NCBI RefSeq assembly: GCF_013031355.1
Contig: NZ_WPZO01000017.1
Coordinates: forward strand, 1-55,827
From: Ruegeria arenilitoris
GTDB lineage: Bacteria > Pseudomonadota > Alphaproteobacteria > Rhodobacterales > Rhodobacteraceae
Direction of reading: 5' to 3'
Length of the DNA: 55,827 nucleotides
The notes beneath the pieces were generated by a model that ran no database searches, had not been told where the DNA came from, and was given only the letters and a program-made list of their open reading frames with translations. This document shows, in pieces, positions 8,454-15,966 of the stretch; the stretch's first letter is position 1, and every line of letters begins with the position of its first letter. The position numbers and the translations under genes were made by a program.

Positions 8454-8530
8454 TGGCGGACCGAGGAGGATTCGAACCCCCGACCCCTTGATTCGTAGTC
8501 AAGTACTCTATCCAGCTGAGCTATCGGTCC
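8454..8530 (-). tRNA. tRNA-Arg (anticodon ACG)
   Basis: Read on the minus strand, the 77-base sequence folds as a standard cloverleaf. The acceptor stem is GGACCGA paired with TCGGTCC. The D-arm is GCTC...GAGT, and the anticodon stem CTTGA/TCAAG surrounds the loop CTACGAA. The T-arm is GGGGG-TTCGAAT-CCTCC. The discriminator is G and the CCA end is encoded (8454-8456). Anticodon ACG decodes CGN arginine codons after conversion to inosine. Its 3' end points toward the AT-rich islet at lower coordinates, the usual orientation for a tRNA used as an integration site. Confidence 0.96.
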
Positions 8531-8594
8531 GCGTTGGTGAGGCGCTATGTAGACCTACCTCCGGGGACGTGCAAGCCGATTCTTCAAAAATATT

Positions 8595-9977
8595 TTAAAA
8601 AGTCACGCCGCCCCGCGGCAGGCGGATTTCAAAGGTTGTCCCCTGCGGCCCGGTCTCGGCCAGAACAAGGTCTCCGCCATGTCCGCGCACCAGTTCTTGC
8701 GAGATCGCAAGCCCAAGCCCCGAGCCGCCTTTGCGCACCCCGCCCTGGAACGGTGTGAACAGGTTCTCGCGGGCCTTGGGCGGCAGACCGGGGCCGTTAT
8801 CCCTGATTTCAACGCACCAGTCGTCTTCATATTCACAGCCCGCAATCGTGATCCTGCCCGGCTTGCCAGACGCCACCAGCGCCTGTCGCGCGTTGCGCAC
8901 AAGGTTCATCATGACGCGGAACATCTGTTCAGGGTCAGCGCGGGCGATCAGATCCTCGGGCACGTCGTTGATGATCTCGACGCAGGCATCGGCGACGGCC
9001 AGCCTTTCGCTGGCCACCACATCTTCGGCCACGTCGCGCAGAGGCACCATAGTCAGGGTTGGGGCGGGCTCTTCCGCGCGACCAAAGGCCAATGTGCTTT
9101 CGCACAGAGACACGGCCCGAGTGATTGAGTTCACCAGCTTTGGCGCCATACGCCGTACCAGAGGGTCATCGCTGGCCTCGATCCGGTCGGTGAACAGCTG
9201 CGCCGAGGTCAGGATGTTACGCAGATCGTGACTGACCTTGGCCACCGCACCGCCCAGTTGCGCCAGACGTTCGCGCTGTTTCAGGGCCTGCGTCAGTTCG
9301 ATCTGCAGCTGTTGCAAGGCCTCTTCCGCCTCGCGCAGTTCGGTCACCTTGGAATTGGGAGAGATGATTCCACGCGCGTCCTCGGGGGCGCCTGCATAGC
9401 GCTGCATATAGCCCACGACGCCCTTGATGGGCTTCACCAGAACAACCCGTACGGCAAGAAACAGGAAGAAGGCGGTGATGATCGAGATCACAAAAGACAG
9501 TCCCAGAATGCGCAGACCATAGTCGGTCATCGCCATACGCAAGGGTTCGCTGTCCGTAGTAACTTCGATCAGAAGCCCAGCCCCCTTGACCGGTTCACCG
9601 ATAACGCGAATGACCTCATTTTCCGGCGTGAACAGGCGCGTCACGGCATCCCGGATCAATATCCAAGGCCCCGCATCGCGCAGATCGTAGGTTTTGGTGA
9701 TCGGCTCGGGAATCGGGGAAGACAGCATCAACTGCCGCACCTCGTCCCGCCGCAGCACCACGTTATAGACCCCGGCATTGGCCAGCAATTCCGCCTCAAG
9801 GTCTTCAGCGAGCATGTCATCAGCCAGCAACGCCAGCGAGGCGATCTGGGCGCGCTCAAGCCGGTTCAGCAGGAAATCTTCGCGGAAACGCGCAATCGAC
9901 GGGACAAAGATCAGAACCTCGGCCAACATCACGAAGACCGTCGTCAGGATCAAAAATCGGCCCGACAGCGAGTTCAA
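8595..9977 (-). CDS. Sensor histidine kinase, membrane-bound
   Basis: A 460-residue two-component sensor kinase. TM1 is at about residues 8-28, a periplasmic loop of about 125 residues follows, TM2 is at about 157-180, then a HAMP-like linker and a coiled-coil (215-240). The HisKA box KVSHDLRNIL has the phospho-accepting H250. The HATPase domain has the N box NLVRNARQA (358-366), G1 DNGPGLP (393-399) and G2 GGSGLGLA (417-424). It starts at a TTG (9977) with GGGAG six bases upstream; the next ATG would cut off TM1. It lies 18 bases after the oxidoreductase gene and is probably co-transcribed with it. No response regulator is in the window, so partner and signal are unknown. Confidence 0.9.
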   Translation of the reverse strand: MNSLSGRFLILTTVFVMLAEVLIFVPSIARFREDFLLNRLERAQIASLALLADDMLAEDLEAELLANAGVYNVVLRRDEVRQLMLSSPIPEPITKTYDLRDAGPWILIRDAVTRLFTPENEVIRVIGEPVKGAGLLIEVTTDSEPLRMAMTDYGLRILGLSFVISIITAFFLFLAVRVVLVKPIKGVVGYMQRYAGAPEDARGIISPNSKVTELREAEEALQQLQIELTQALKQRERLAQLGGAVAKVSHDLRNILTSAQLFTDRIEASDDPLVRRMAPKLVNSITRAVSLCESTLAFGRAEEPAPTLTMVPLRDVAEDVVASERLAVADACVEIINDVPEDLIARADPEQMFRVMMNLVRNARQALVASGKPGRITIAGCEYEDDWCVEIRDNGPGLPPKARENLFTPFQGGVRKGGSGLGLAISQELVRGHGGDLVLAETGPQGTTFEIRLPRGGVTF

Positions 9978-9995
9978 TCTGCTCTCCCTTCCCGG

Positions 9996-11414
9996 TCAGG
10001 GCATCCAGCGCTGGACGAACCGGACCACGCGTTTAACCATTTGATTCTCAAACAGCCTTGGCGAGAAATAGGCGCCCGCCACCCTTTTGTTAAGCTCTCC
10101 GATCGTCGGATAGGGCGAAACCATCGCAGCGATCTGCCCCATCTTCAGGTTATTGGCCAAGGCCAGCGACCACAAGTTGATCAGTTCGCCCGCCTGATGA
10201 CCCACGATTGTGGCACCCACAGGTCGGCTTTTTACGACCATGACCTTAATGAAGCCTTTCGTCTTGCGCTCGGAAATCGCGCGGTCGTTGTGATGGTAGT
10301 CAAAGCGCGCGATTTCGACCCTGTCGCCGTGCTGATCGCGCGCCTCCGCCTCGGTCAAGCCGACCTGCGCCAATTCAGGGTCGGTATAGGTGGCCCAGGG
10401 GATATGCGCCGTTTTCACCTTGGATGGCAGGCCGAGCAGAGCGGAACGGATGATGACCCCTGCGTGATAGCCCGCCACATGGGTAAACTGCATCCCGCCG
10501 GCCACGTCACCGATGGCATAGACCTTTCGATTTGTGGTGCGTAGTGAGTCATCCACCTTGATCCCGGTGCGGGTCAGCTCGATCCCCGCGGCCTTTAGGT
10601 TCAGGCGTTCGGTATTGGCCTTGCGTCCAGCAGCCAGCAACAGGTGCGAGCCGGTGTAAATGTCACCATTCTCGGTCACGACCTCGACCAGGCCCTTGTT
10701 GTTGCGAATCTGGGCAACCATGGCCTGTTCGTGGATCGCCACGCCTTCGGCACGCAGCGTGTCCAGCACGCTTTCTGCCGCTTCGGGGTCATCCTTGCCC
10801 AGCACCTGCAGGCCCTCGATCACCGTCACCTCGCAGCCCAGACGGATATGGGCCTGCGCCATCTCCATGCCGATGGGGCCACCGCCGATGATCAGCAGAT
10901 GTTCGGGCTTGTCGCGCAGGTCAAAGATGGTTTCGTTGGTATAGTACGGCACTTGATCCAGCCCGGGGATCGGCGGCACCAAAGGCGACGACCCGGTCGC
11001 AATCACCACCCGCCGCGCGGTGATCAAATGATCACCTGCCTGCACCTGTGTCGGAGAGACAAAACTGCCGTATTCGCGGATCACCTTGACCCCGAAGCTC
11101 TCGAACCGGTCTTGACTGTCCATAGGCTCAATCTGAGCGATCACGTCATGCACATGATCCTTCGCGGCGGCATAATCCACTTGCGGCACTACATCGGCCA
11201 CGCCCAACGCGGCGGAATGGGCCTGTCCATAGGCCGCCTTACCGCTTGCGATCAGTGCCTTGGAGGGCACACAGCCGAAATTCAGGCAATCGCCGCCCAT
11301 CTTGTGGCCTTCCAGCAGGATGACATCCGCCCCCATCTGGCTGGCCCCGGCGGCCACGGACAGGCCGCCCGACCCGGCCCCGATCACCAGGATATCGGTT
11401 TTCAACTCTTGCAT
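9996..11414 (-). CDS. FAD-dependent pyridine nucleotide-disulfide oxidoreductase
   Basis: A 472-residue flavoprotein of the dihydrolipoamide dehydrogenase / mercuric reductase group. FAD-binding IGAGSGGLS is at 11-19. The redox-active disulfide is in GGDCLNFGCVPSKA (C43, C48). NAD(P)-binding IGGGPIGMEMAQ follows mid-protein, then AIGDVAGG before the dimerisation domain. ATG at 11414 is preferred over an upstream GTG at 11438, which would overlap the preceding gene. It follows the TVP38 gene with a 4-base gap; this pairing of a TVP38/TMEM64 membrane protein with such an oxidoreductase recurs in proteobacteria. It is not the lipoyl dehydrogenase of a dehydrogenase complex by context. Substrate unknown. 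Confidence 0.88.
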   Translation of the reverse strand: MQELKTDILVIGAGSGGLSVAAGASQMGADVILLEGHKMGGDCLNFGCVPSKALIASGKAAYGQAHSAALGVADVVPQVDYAAAKDHVHDVIAQIEPMDSQDRFESFGVKVIREYGSFVSPTQVQAGDHLITARRVVIATGSSPLVPPIPGLDQVPYYTNETIFDLRDKPEHLLIIGGGPIGMEMAQAHIRLGCEVTVIEGLQVLGKDDPEAAESVLDTLRAEGVAIHEQAMVAQIRNNKGLVEVVTENGDIYTGSHLLLAAGRKANTERLNLKAAGIELTRTGIKVDDSLRTTNRKVYAIGDVAGGMQFTHVAGYHAGVIIRSALLGLPSKVKTAHIPWATYTDPELAQVGLTEAEARDQHGDRVEIARFDYHHNDRAISERKTKGFIKVMVVKSRPVGATIVGHQAGELINLWSLALANNLKMGQIAAMVSPYPTIGELNKRVAGAYFSPRLFENQMVKRVVRFVQRWMP

Positions 11415-11418
11415 GAGA

Positions 11419-12150
11419 TCAGCTGTCCTTTCGGCCACGCAGGGCTTTGATGACTATCGGCAAGGCCGCCAGCACGCACAAGCCGATGATCGGGCCAATG
11501 ACGAAGGGCTCCCACAGCAGCGAGACATCCGGCGTTTCACCCCGATCGAACACGCCGCCCAGCCCGACGCCGATCCACGTATAGACAATGCCGCCCGGAA
11601 TGATGCCCAGCGCTGTGGTGATCAGAAAGTTGCGGAATTTTACGCCGACCAGAGCAGGCACCAGATTGGCGACGAAGAACGGCACGACAGGCACAAGGCG
11701 CAACAGGAACAGCACCGAGATTTCATTTTCGCGCAACCCGTCCTTGAGCTTTTTGACGGTGCCTTCCGAGGAATCCAATCGCGCGGTCAGGGATTCGCCC
11801 AACCCCCAACGCGCCGCCAGAAAGATGGCCGAAGCGCCGATGGTGGCGGCAAAGACGTTTAAGACCGTGCCTGCAAACAAACCGAACAGGAACCCTCCGG
11901 TCATCGAGGCCACGGCAGCACCCGGCAACGAAAAGGCGACGATGACGATGTATATCGCAACAAAAGCCGCCGCCATGGACCAGTAATTGGCATCCCGCCA
12001 CGCCAGAAGGGCCTCGCGGTTGTCGCGCAGCGTCTCGAAGGTCAGGTAATCACCCAGCGTAAAGAACCCCACCGCAGCCACGGCGAGAATCACCAGCAAG
12101 GGGATATGGCGCGCAAGCCCGTTGCGCGGCGCCTGAGTTGTATCGCTCAT
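11419..12150 (-). CDS. TVP38/TMEM64 (DedA-like, SNARE-associated) membrane protein
   Basis: A 243-residue integral membrane protein of the TVP38/TMEM64 (VTT domain) family, linked to lipid scrambling or membrane homeostasis in other organisms. Family pattern: LPGAAVASMTGGFLFGLFAG in the first conserved hydrophobic hairpin, then FLLRLVPVVPFFVANLVPAL and the ALGIIPGG...YTWIGVGLG block. Hydrophobic segments lie at about residues 17-37, 60-85, 95-120, 155-185 and 208-230. The ATG at 12150 fits the family. An ATG at 12177 with GGGAG upstream is an alternative adding 9 residues. It is the first gene of a unit with the oxidoreductase and sensor kinase, divergent from rpmH. Confidence 0.85.
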   Translation of the reverse strand: MSDTTQAPRNGLARHIPLLVILAVAAVGFFTLGDYLTFETLRDNREALLAWRDANYWSMAAAFVAIYIVIVAFSLPGAAVASMTGGFLFGLFAGTVLNVFAATIGASAIFLAARWGLGESLTARLDSSEGTVKKLKDGLRENEISVLFLLRLVPVVPFFVANLVPALVGVKFRNFLITTALGIIPGGIVYTWIGVGLGGVFDRGETPDVSLLWEPFVIGPIIGLCVLAALPIVIKALRGRKDS

Positions 12151-12329
12151 GAGGCTATCCGGTTTCGTACGTTTCATTCTGCTCCCAACATGCGCCGCCA
12201 AAGGGCTGCACAACAGGGACTTCACGCGGCCTTGATGTTTTCCGCAGGGAATGTGAGGGTTTGGGGCGTCAAAACCGCGATTTTGAAACCTTTTGCCTGC
12301 TGCGGTTACAGAATTGTTGCAAAAGGGGA

Positions 12330-12380
12330 TAAAACCCCCACCTAGGGGTTTGACTTACCCCCCGCTTCCCAGTAGAGGAC
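12330..12380 (+). promoter_or_regulatory. Candidate rpmH promoter with overlapping inverted repeat
   Basis: TTGACT (12350-12355), a 17-base spacer and TAGAGG (12373-12378) make a plausible sigma-70-type promoter about 70 bases upstream of the rpmH ATG. Directly upstream, AAACCCC-CACCTA-GGGGTTT (12332-12351) is a perfect 7-bp inverted repeat touching the -35 box. It could be an operator; no terminator is needed here since the upstream gene is divergent. Confidence 0.5.
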
Positions 12381-12447
12381 GGGCTTCGAACACTAGGGCC
12401 AGGCGAATCCGCGCCGCACCCCACCGCTATTGATTGGAGACGGAGCG

Positions 12448-12582
12448 ATGAAACGCACCTATCAGCCTTCGAACCTGGTTCGCAAACGCCGCCACGGTTT
12501 CCGCGCGCGCATGGCCACCAAGGCCGGCCGCAAGATCCTGAACGCACGCCGCGCACGTGGCCGCAAATCGCTGAGCGCGTAA
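12448..12582 (+). CDS. rpmH: Large ribosomal subunit protein bL34
   Basis: A 44-residue, highly basic protein starting [18 protein letters not shown] and ending RGRKSLSA, diagnostic of bL34, a component of the 50S subunit. GGAG lies 5 bases before the ATG. It is too short for many ORF lists. It heads the conserved rpmH-rnpA-yidD order, here separated from yidC by three unrelated genes. Confidence 0.98.
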
Positions 12583-12607
12583 ACCGCTCACCGATCAGGT
12601 TATGAAC

Positions 12608-13033
12608 ATGACGCCGCCGGAGGCCCCTGAGGATGGTAAGAACCACCCCGGGGATATGCCCCCGGCGGCGTCCGTTTGCGCGCCTGAAACTTTGACCGTG
12701 CTAAAGAAACGGTCGGATTTCCTGAAAGCCGCGCGCGCGCGCCGGCAGGGCACGTCATCGATGATGGTCCAGGCCCGCAAACGCGCCCCGGACGAAGCGC
12801 CGGGGATTCGCGTTGGTTTCACCTGCTCCAAGAAAGTCGGCAACGCTGTGGCCCGCAACCGCGCCAAGCGACGCTTGCGCGAGGCCGCCCGCACAGTGCT
12901 GCCTGTTCAGGGCCAGGACGGGTGGGACTACGTTCTGATCGGCCGTGCCGAAGTAACCGCCGCACGCCCGTTCGAGGCTCTGCTGGATGACCTGCGCTAT
13001 GCCCTGCGCAAAGTGCACGGTCCGCGGAAGTGA
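12608..13033 (+). CDS. rnpA: Ribonuclease P protein component
   Basis: A 141-residue RnpA, the basic protein that helps the RNase P RNA cleave 5' leaders from pre-tRNAs. The conserved core runs [11 protein letters not shown] near residue 35, [20 protein letters not shown] (the RNR motif, about residues 72-91), then the C-terminal helix. The first 30 residues are a variable alphaproteobacterial extension. ATG at 12608 has AGG at a proper distance, while the ATG at 12602 sits only 3 bases from it. It follows rpmH by 25 bases and overlaps yidD by four bases (GTGA). Confidence 0.96.
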   Translation: MTPPEAPEDGKNHPGDMPPAASVCAPETLTVLKKRSDFLKAARARRQGTSSMMVQARKRAPDEAPGIRVGFTCSKKVGNAVARNRAKRRLREAARTVLPVQGQDGWDYVLIGRAEVTAARPFEALLDDLRYALRKVHGPRK

Positions 13034-13272
13034 CCCTGTTGGCACATATCCTTGCCCTGCCCGTCCGGGCCTATCGGCTCGTGTTCAGCCCCTGGGTCGG
13101 CTTCAACTGCCGCTATCAACCCACATGCTCGGCCTATGCGCTGGAGGCGTTGGAAAAACACGGTGCCGTCAAAGGGGCGTGGCTGGCCGCGCGCCGCATT
13201 GGGCGCTGTCATCCATGGGGCGGTGACGGCTACGACCCTGTGCCCGAGCACAAGCGCGACGATTCCGCGTGA
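13030..13272 (+). CDS. yidD: Membrane protein insertion efficiency factor YidD
   Basis: An 80-residue member of the YidD (haemolytic domain) family, a small membrane-associated protein that aids YidC/Sec insertion. Core motif: [20 protein letters not shown] (15-34), followed by [20 protein letters not shown] and [13 protein letters not shown]. It begins with GTG at 13030, overlapping the rnpA stop, so it is translationally coupled. The usual downstream partner yidC lies 4.3 kb away. Confidence 0.95.
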   Translation: MTLLAHILALPVRAYRLVFSPWVGFNCRYQPTCSAYALEALEKHGAVKGAWLAARRIGRCHPWGGDGYDPVPEHKRDDSA

Positions 13273-13339
13273 CCCCCGGTCAGACTTGACCCATCAAATT
13301 CTGCGCTGAACACTTGGGCCCACAAAGCCCGAGGTCCAG

Positions 13340-14956
13340 ATGACATCCGACGCGCACCAAACGCTGCCCACGCATGAGGTCTTGAACCAACCGTCCGCGC
13401 GCGGGGATTGCAACCTTTGGAGCGCGGACCCGGTGCTGCGCAACGCGGTTGGCTTCGCCGCAGGGCGCTCCGCGCCTCTGGAGGAATATGGCGAACACCT
13501 GGGACGCGCTGAAACCCGCGAGTTGGGGTGCGACGCAAACCGGCGCCCGCCGGAACTGAAGCTGTTCGACTCGGGCGGTCGACGCTTGGACGAGGTTCGC
13601 TTTCACCCCGCCTACCATCAGATAATGCAGATCAGCCAATCCGCAGGATACGCTGCCCTGCCATGGGACGGTCAGTCTGGTGGCCATGTAACCCATGCCG
13701 CGATGAACTATATGGCCAGTCAAGTCGAACCCGGCCATTGCTGCCCATTGACCATGACCTACGCGGCCTGTCCGGTACTGGCCGTCAATGCGGATATCGC
13801 CGCCATCTGGCAGCCTAAGCTGACGGCACGCATATTCGACCCTTCGACAAGACCGGTCGCCGAGAAAACCAGCGCCACCTTAGGCATGGCGATGACCGAG
13901 AAACAGGGCGGCTCGGACCTGCGCGCCAATACCACAACGGCCACCCGAGACGGCGATCACTGGCGGTTGCGCGGGCACAAGTGGTTTTGCTCGGCTCCGA
14001 TGTCGGATGGGTTTCTGACGCTGGCGCAGGCACCGGGCGGACTGACCTGCTTCCTTGTCCCTCGCTGGCTGGAAGGCGAGCGAAACGCCATCCACCTGAT
14101 GCGGTTGAAGGACAAGTTGGGCAACAGGTCCAATGCCTCGGCCGAGATCGAGTACCACGACGCGCTGGCCTATCAGTTGGGCGACGAAGGCGCTGGTGTG
14201 CACACGATCATTGAAATGGTGCACCACACACGACTCGATACAGCTATGGCCCCGGCGGGCCTGATGCGCGCCGCTTTGTCCGAGGCCAATCACTGGGTCA
14301 CCCATCGTAGCGCCTTTCAGCGCCGGTTGATCGACCAGCCGCTGATGCGTGCAGTGCTGGCCGACCTGGTATTGGACTGGGAAGGCGCGCTGACGCTGGG
14401 GATGCGCGTGGCGCAGGCGTTCGACGGGCAAACCGCCGAGGACAAGGCCTTTGCCCGGATCAGCGTCGCCCTTGCCAAATTCTTGAACAACAAACGCTGC
14501 CCCGTGGTTGTGGCCGAGGCGATGGAGGTGTTGGGCGGCATGGGCTATGTCGAGGACACCCCGCTGCCCCTGCTCTACCGCGAAGCCCCGCTGAACGGCA
14601 TCTGGGAGGGGTCAGGCAACGTCATCTGCCTGGATATCCTGCGCACCCTTGCCCGTGAGACGCTGGCCGCGGACGTGCTGCAGACAGAACTGGGCGCCGC
14701 AATGGGCGTAGATCGCGCCTATGACGCGGCCCTGAAGGCACATCGCAACCGCTGGCCCAACCTGCCACCCGAGGCCGAGGCGCGCTGGTTTGCCGAACGC
14801 ACGGCGCTGCTGCTCACGGCCTCACAACTTCTGCGCCATGCCCCCGGCGCGGTTGCCGATGGGTTCATCGCCACGCGCCTTTCAGGCGACAGCGGGTGCA
14901 TCCCCGGATCGGTGGCCGGGCTGGACACGGGCGCGCTTCTGGCCCGCCTCGGCTGA
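13340..14956 (+). CDS. AidB-like acyl-CoA dehydrogenase family protein
   Basis: A 538-residue flavoprotein of the acyl-CoA dehydrogenase superfamily, AidB branch. It carries GMAMTEKQGGSDLRAN (181-196) for flavin and substrate contact, RLRGHKWFCSAPMSDGFL (207-224), and the AidB-type LNGIWEGSGNVICLDILR (430-447) near the active site. AidB of E. coli is induced by alkylation and binds DNA; close relatives in alphaproteobacteria are usually called acyl-CoA dehydrogenases. Length matches AidB (about 540). It lies between yidD and ttcA, 67 bases after yidD, probably an independent unit. Whether it has isovaleryl-CoA dehydrogenase activity cannot be told. Confidence 0.88.
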   Translation: MTSDAHQTLPTHEVLNQPSARGDCNLWSADPVLRNAVGFAAGRSAPLEEYGEHLGRAETRELGCDANRRPPELKLFDSGGRRLDEVRFHPAYHQIMQISQSAGYAALPWDGQSGGHVTHAAMNYMASQVEPGHCCPLTMTYAACPVLAVNADIAAIWQPKLTARIFDPSTRPVAEKTSATLGMAMTEKQGGSDLRANTTTATRDGDHWRLRGHKWFCSAPMSDGFLTLAQAPGGLTCFLVPRWLEGERNAIHLMRLKDKLGNRSNASAEIEYHDALAYQLGDEGAGVHTIIEMVHHTRLDTAMAPAGLMRAALSEANHWVTHRSAFQRRLIDQPLMRAVLADLVLDWEGALTLGMRVAQAFDGQTAEDKAFARISVALAKFLNNKRCPVVVAEAMEVLGGMGYVEDTPLPLLYREAPLNGIWEGSGNVICLDILRTLARETLAADVLQTELGAAMGVDRAYDAALKAHRNRWPNLPPEAEARWFAERTALLLTASQLLRHAPGAVADGFIATRLSGDSGCIPGSVAGLDTGALLARLG

Positions 14957-15000
14957 CCCGTCCTCTTGCCCGGTTGCGTCAACTGCTGTAGGGGCTGCGC

Positions 15001-15894
15001 ATGTTTGACGAAGCTGACGATATCCACCCGCTCTTTGCCGGCGCGCCCTCGACCACCGAGTTCAAGAAGCTGCGCAAACGCATCGTGCGCCAGACCCGCG
15101 AAGCCATTGAGCAGTACGGGATGGTGGACCCGTCGGCGCATGACAAGGATGGCAAACCGCCCCGCTGGCTGGTCTGCCTGTCCGGCGGCAAGGACAGCTA
15201 TACCCTGCTGGCGGTGCTTTACGAGCTGAAATGGCGCGGGCTTCTGCCGGTCGACCTGCTGGCCTGCAACCTGGATCAGGGGCAACCGGGCTTCCCTGCC
15301 ACCGTCCTGCCCGAATTCCTTGAACGCATGGGCGTGCCCCATCGCATTGAATATCAGGACACCTATTCGGTGGTGATGGACAAGGTTCCGCAGGGCCGCA
15401 CCTATTGCGCCCTGTGTTCGCGCCTGCGCCGGGGCAACCTGTACCGCATCGCGCGCGAAGAGGGATGTTCCGCCGTGGTGCTGGGCCATCACCGGGACGA
15501 TATCCTCGAGACGTTCTTCATGAACCTGTTCCACGGCGGTCGCCTGGCGACAATGCCTCCAAAATTGGTGAACGAAGAAGGCGATCTGTTCGTTTTTCGC
15601 CCGCTAGCCCATGTGGCCGAGGCCGACTGCGAGAAATTCGCGACCTCTATGAACTATCCCATCATCCCCTGCGACCTGTGCGGCAGTCAGGACGGGCTGC
15701 AGCGCCAGCAGGTGAAACAGATTCTTGACCAGTGGGAAAAGAACAGCCCCGGTCGGCGTCAGGTGATGTTTCGGGCCCTGACCAACGCACGGCCTTCGCA
15801 TCTGCTGGACCCGAAATTGTTCGATTTCCAGGGCCTCGCGCTAAACCCCAGCAAAAAAGACGAAAATTCGGACGAAATTCCACAGCTGCGTTAA
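15001..15894 (+). CDS. ttcA: tRNA 2-thiocytidine(32) synthetase TtcA
   Basis: A 297-residue TtcA, which adds sulfur to cytidine 32 in certain tRNAs using ATP and an Fe-S cluster. The PP-loop SGGKDS (61-66) activates the base. Cluster-binding cysteines are in YCALC (C136, C139), and a conserved PCDLCG (C224, C227) follows. The order and length fit TtcA rather than TilS or MnmA. It follows the acyl-CoA dehydrogenase gene by 44 bases and may be read through from it. Confidence 0.95.
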   Translation: MFDEADDIHPLFAGAPSTTEFKKLRKRIVRQTREAIEQYGMVDPSAHDKDGKPPRWLVCLSGGKDSYTLLAVLYELKWRGLLPVDLLACNLDQGQPGFPATVLPEFLERMGVPHRIEYQDTYSVVMDKVPQGRTYCALCSRLRRGNLYRIAREEGCSAVVLGHHRDDILETFFMNLFHGGRLATMPPKLVNEEGDLFVFRPLAHVAEADCEKFATSMNYPIIPCDLCGSQDGLQRQQVKQILDQWEKNSPGRRQVMFRALTNARPSHLLDPKLFDFQGLALNPSKKDENSDEIPQLR

Positions 15895-15966
15895 CGTCTG
15901 ACTCAGATTGGTTTTCTACGGTTGCCCAATACGTGCTATGCCTAAACGTAGAGGCCCAGAAAACCG

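Noticed and set aside
8377..8598. 73-codon plus-strand frame with RRIRTPDPLIRSQVLYPAEL
   Set aside because: This is the translated reverse complement of the tRNA-Arg gene, a well-known false protein.
9228..10544. 438-codon plus-strand open frame opposite the sensor kinase and oxidoreductase genes
   Set aside because: It lies wholly on the reverse strand of two well-supported genes; its composition (His, Gln, Arg, Asp rich) is that of an antisense frame in GC-rich DNA.
12226..12447. Replication origin beside rpmH
   Set aside because: In some bacteria oriC lies near rpmH, but no cluster of DnaA boxes or AT-rich unwinding element is visible, and in alphaproteobacteria the origin is usually elsewhere.
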